A stretch of DNA of 24,422 nt from Dehalococcoidia bacterium (GTDB taxonomy: Bacteria > Chloroflexota > Dehalococcoidia > Lucifugimonadales > Lucifugimonadaceae): contig JANQEF010000182.1 in assembly GCA_028278465.1 (NCBI GenBank), forward strand, positions 1 to 24,422, read 5' to 3'. The notes under the pieces were generated by a model. It did not search any database. It saw nothing but the letters and a program-made list of their open reading frames with translations, and was not told the origin of the DNA. Shown piece after piece: positions 23,125 through 24,422 of this stretch (positions are counted from its first letter, which is position 1; the number at the start of each line of letters is the position of its first letter). The position numbers were made by a program, and so were the translations under genes.

Positions 23125-23720
23125 CCACATCGGCAAACGGCGCCAGCGGGTTTGAGCAGCGGACGATCATCGCTCTGGTGCAGGACCGCCCGGGCGTACT
23201 CGCTCGAATATCGGGGCTCTTCCGCAGGCGCGGCTTCAACATCGCAAGCCTGACCGTCGGCAGGTCCGAAAGGTCCGGTCTCTCGCGCATGACCTTCGTT
23301 GTCGAAGGCCCTGCCCACGTTGTACAGCACGTCGCGGCGCAACTCGATCGGCTGGTCGAGGTCGTCGAGGTGCAGGACATTACCGAGAAGAACATCGTCT
23401 GGCGGGAGCTGGCGCTGATCAAGGTGAACGCGCCGACTGAGAACCGGAGCGAGATCCTGGAACTGGCGAGCGTCTTCCGGGTCAACGTGATCGACATCGG
23501 GGCAAAGAGTCTGACCATGGAGGTCACGGGCGGGCGCAACAAGATAAACAGCCTGGTCGAGCTGCTGCGGCGGTTCGGCATCCGTGAGGTGATCCGCACC
23601 GGCCGGGTCGCCACGCTCCGAGGCGCTTTGATCGAGGGCCAGGAGGAAGGCGCTCACACGCTGACCGAGGACGTTGAGCACTTCTACACGCCGACTGCCG
23701 GTGATTCCGGGAGCGTGTAG
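23121..23720 (+). CDS. ilvN: Acetolactate synthase small (regulatory) subunit
   Basis: The small subunit activates IlvB and carries the ACT domain for feedback by branched-chain amino acids, mainly valine. The 199-residue protein starts at the ATG within the ilvB stop overlap; an open frame extending upstream to 22866 is only readthrough of ilvB in another frame. The ACT domain spans about 12-90 and shows VQDRPGVLARISGLFRRRGF and NIASLTVGRSE. The second half holds the IlvN C-terminal domain with LALIKVNAP and ELLRRFGIREVIRTG. Length and motif order are normal. The C-terminal tail is acidic. A 69-bp gap separates it from ilvC. Confidence 0.97.
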   Translation: MTTSANGASGFEQRTIIALVQDRPGVLARISGLFRRRGFNIASLTVGRSERSGLSRMTFVVEGPAHVVQHVAAQLDRLVEVVEVQDITEKNIVWRELALIKVNAPTENRSEILELASVFRVNVIDIGAKSLTMEVTGGRNKINSLVELLRRFGIREVIRTGRVATLRGALIEGQEEGAHTLTEDVEHFYTPTAGDSGSV

Positions 23721-23789
23721 AGGAACACAGCGCAGATCTGAGATTTGAAGGACGACCGACAAGCCGACGCGAGGTGAAACAGAAAAGGC

Positions 23790-24422
23790 ATGGCAACTCT
23801 CTACTACGACAACGACATTGACGACTCGATCCTGCGGGACAAGACCGTTGCAGTTATCGGCTACGGCTCGCAGGGCCACGCGCACGCCCTGAACCTGAAG
23901 GAAAGCGGCTTCAATGTCATCGTCGGGCTGTACGAAGGCAGCCGCTCGAAGGCGAAGGCCGAGGCTGACGGGCTGAAGGTCGTCTCGAACGCTGAAGCTG
24001 CTCAGCAGGCCGACTTGATCTCGTTCTGCCTGCCGGACACAACGCAGGCCCGCGTCTACAGGGAAGAGATCGCTCCGCACCTGCGAGACGGCCAGACGCT
24101 CCTGTTCGCCCACGGCTTCACGATCTTCTACAAGCAGATCGAGCCGCCGGAGTCGGTAAACGTCGTGATGATCGCCCCCAAGGCGCCCGGACACAGGGTG
24201 CGCGCCGTGTTCGAGCGCGGCCTCGGAGTTCCCTGCCTGATCGCAGTCGACCTCGACGCCACCAGCGACGCCTTCGAGACCGCGCTCGCTTACGGCAAGG
24301 GAGTCGGCGGCGGCCGTGCGGGCATCCTGAAGACGACGTTCAAGGAAGAGACAGAGACGGACCTTTTCGGTGAGCAGGCTGTCCTGTGCGGCGGCGTGAC
24401 GGCGCTCATCAAGGCGGGCTAC
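23790..24422 (+). CDS. ilvC: Ketol-acid reductoisomerase, 3' end cut by the window
   Basis: IlvC isomerises and reduces acetolactate or acetohydroxybutyrate with NAD(P)H and Mg2+. The visible 211 residues cover the N-terminal Rossmann domain with GYGSQGHAHA at 24-33, the catalytic His108 in LLFAHGF, the IAPKAPGH block near 128-135, and the start of the knotted domain with metal ligands Asp191 and Glu195 in ETDLFGEQ. Class I KARI is about 330-340 residues, so roughly 120-130 are missing. The cofactor-selecting loop reads GLYEGSRSKAKAE from residue 46; Tyr48 stands where Arg is common, while the two Ser that hold the NADPH phosphate (51 and 53) are kept. A GAGGTGA element lies 12 bases upstream of the ATG. 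Confidence 0.97.
   Translation, partial: MATLYYDNDIDDSILRDKTVAVIGYGSQGHAHALNLKESGFNVIVGLYEGSRSKAKAEADGLKVVSNAEAAQQADLISFCLPDTTQARVYREEIAPHLRDGQTLLFAHGFTIFYKQIEPPESVNVVMIAPKAPGHRVRAVFERGLGVPCLIAVDLDATSDAFETALAYGKGVGGGRAGILKTTFKEETETDLFGEQAVLCGGVTALIKAGY

Overview
This is a GC-rich bacterial chromosome segment of housekeeping genes. It has no rRNA, tRNA, CRISPR array or recognisable mobile element. The gene mix suggests Chloroflexota, perhaps a Dehalococcoidia/SAR202-like lineage: an S12 of the long-insert type, a GlnR-like regulator beside glnA and gltBD, a CysM-type cysteine synthase next to MoeB, an enolase-superfamily gene, and a T-box in front of ilvBNC. That placement is an inference from family resemblance; the sequence alone does not prove it.

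Region 1 (1-3533, minus strand) is the str operon in the order rpsL-rpsG-fusA-rpsJ, with rpsJ cut by the window edge. It is read from a clear promoter at 3504-3533. No tuf gene lies between fusA and rpsJ. The rpsL-rpsG gap carries two strong hairpins.

Region 2 (3678-15623, plus strand) starts with a nitrogen-assimilation block: a GlnR-like winged-helix regulator whose receiver domain has lost the phospho-acceptor Asp, then glnA, gltB, gltD and the glutamine-dependent NAD synthetase nadE. The promoter regions of glnA and gltB each carry a GlnR-box-like direct repeat (GAAAC-N6-CAAAC and GAAAC-N6-GAAAC, 11-bp period). The regulator, its candidate operators and its candidate targets therefore sit together, and this is the most interesting part of the window. 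The glutamine synthetase also appears to lack a normally invariant active-site Arg. The block is followed by an enolase-superfamily enzyme coupled to a small VOC protein.

Region 3 (15636-18306, minus strand) is a sulfur block read as Rrf2 regulator, then moeB, then cysM. The cysteine synthase resembles mycobacterial CysM, which uses O-phosphoserine and a thiocarboxylated carrier protein. The adjacent MoeB could activate such a carrier, but no carrier gene is present here.

Region 4 (18454-20924) holds ribosomal protein bL25 (plus) and two minus-strand genes: a tandem-GNAT protein that meets bL25 tail to tail with a 1-bp gap, and a flavin-binding PPOX-like protein.

Region 5 (21034-24422, plus strand) is the branched-chain amino acid operon ilvB-ilvN-ilvC. 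It is preceded by a complete T-box leader whose specifier reads CUC (Leu) and which has a mutually exclusive antiterminator and terminator. ilvC runs off the window end.
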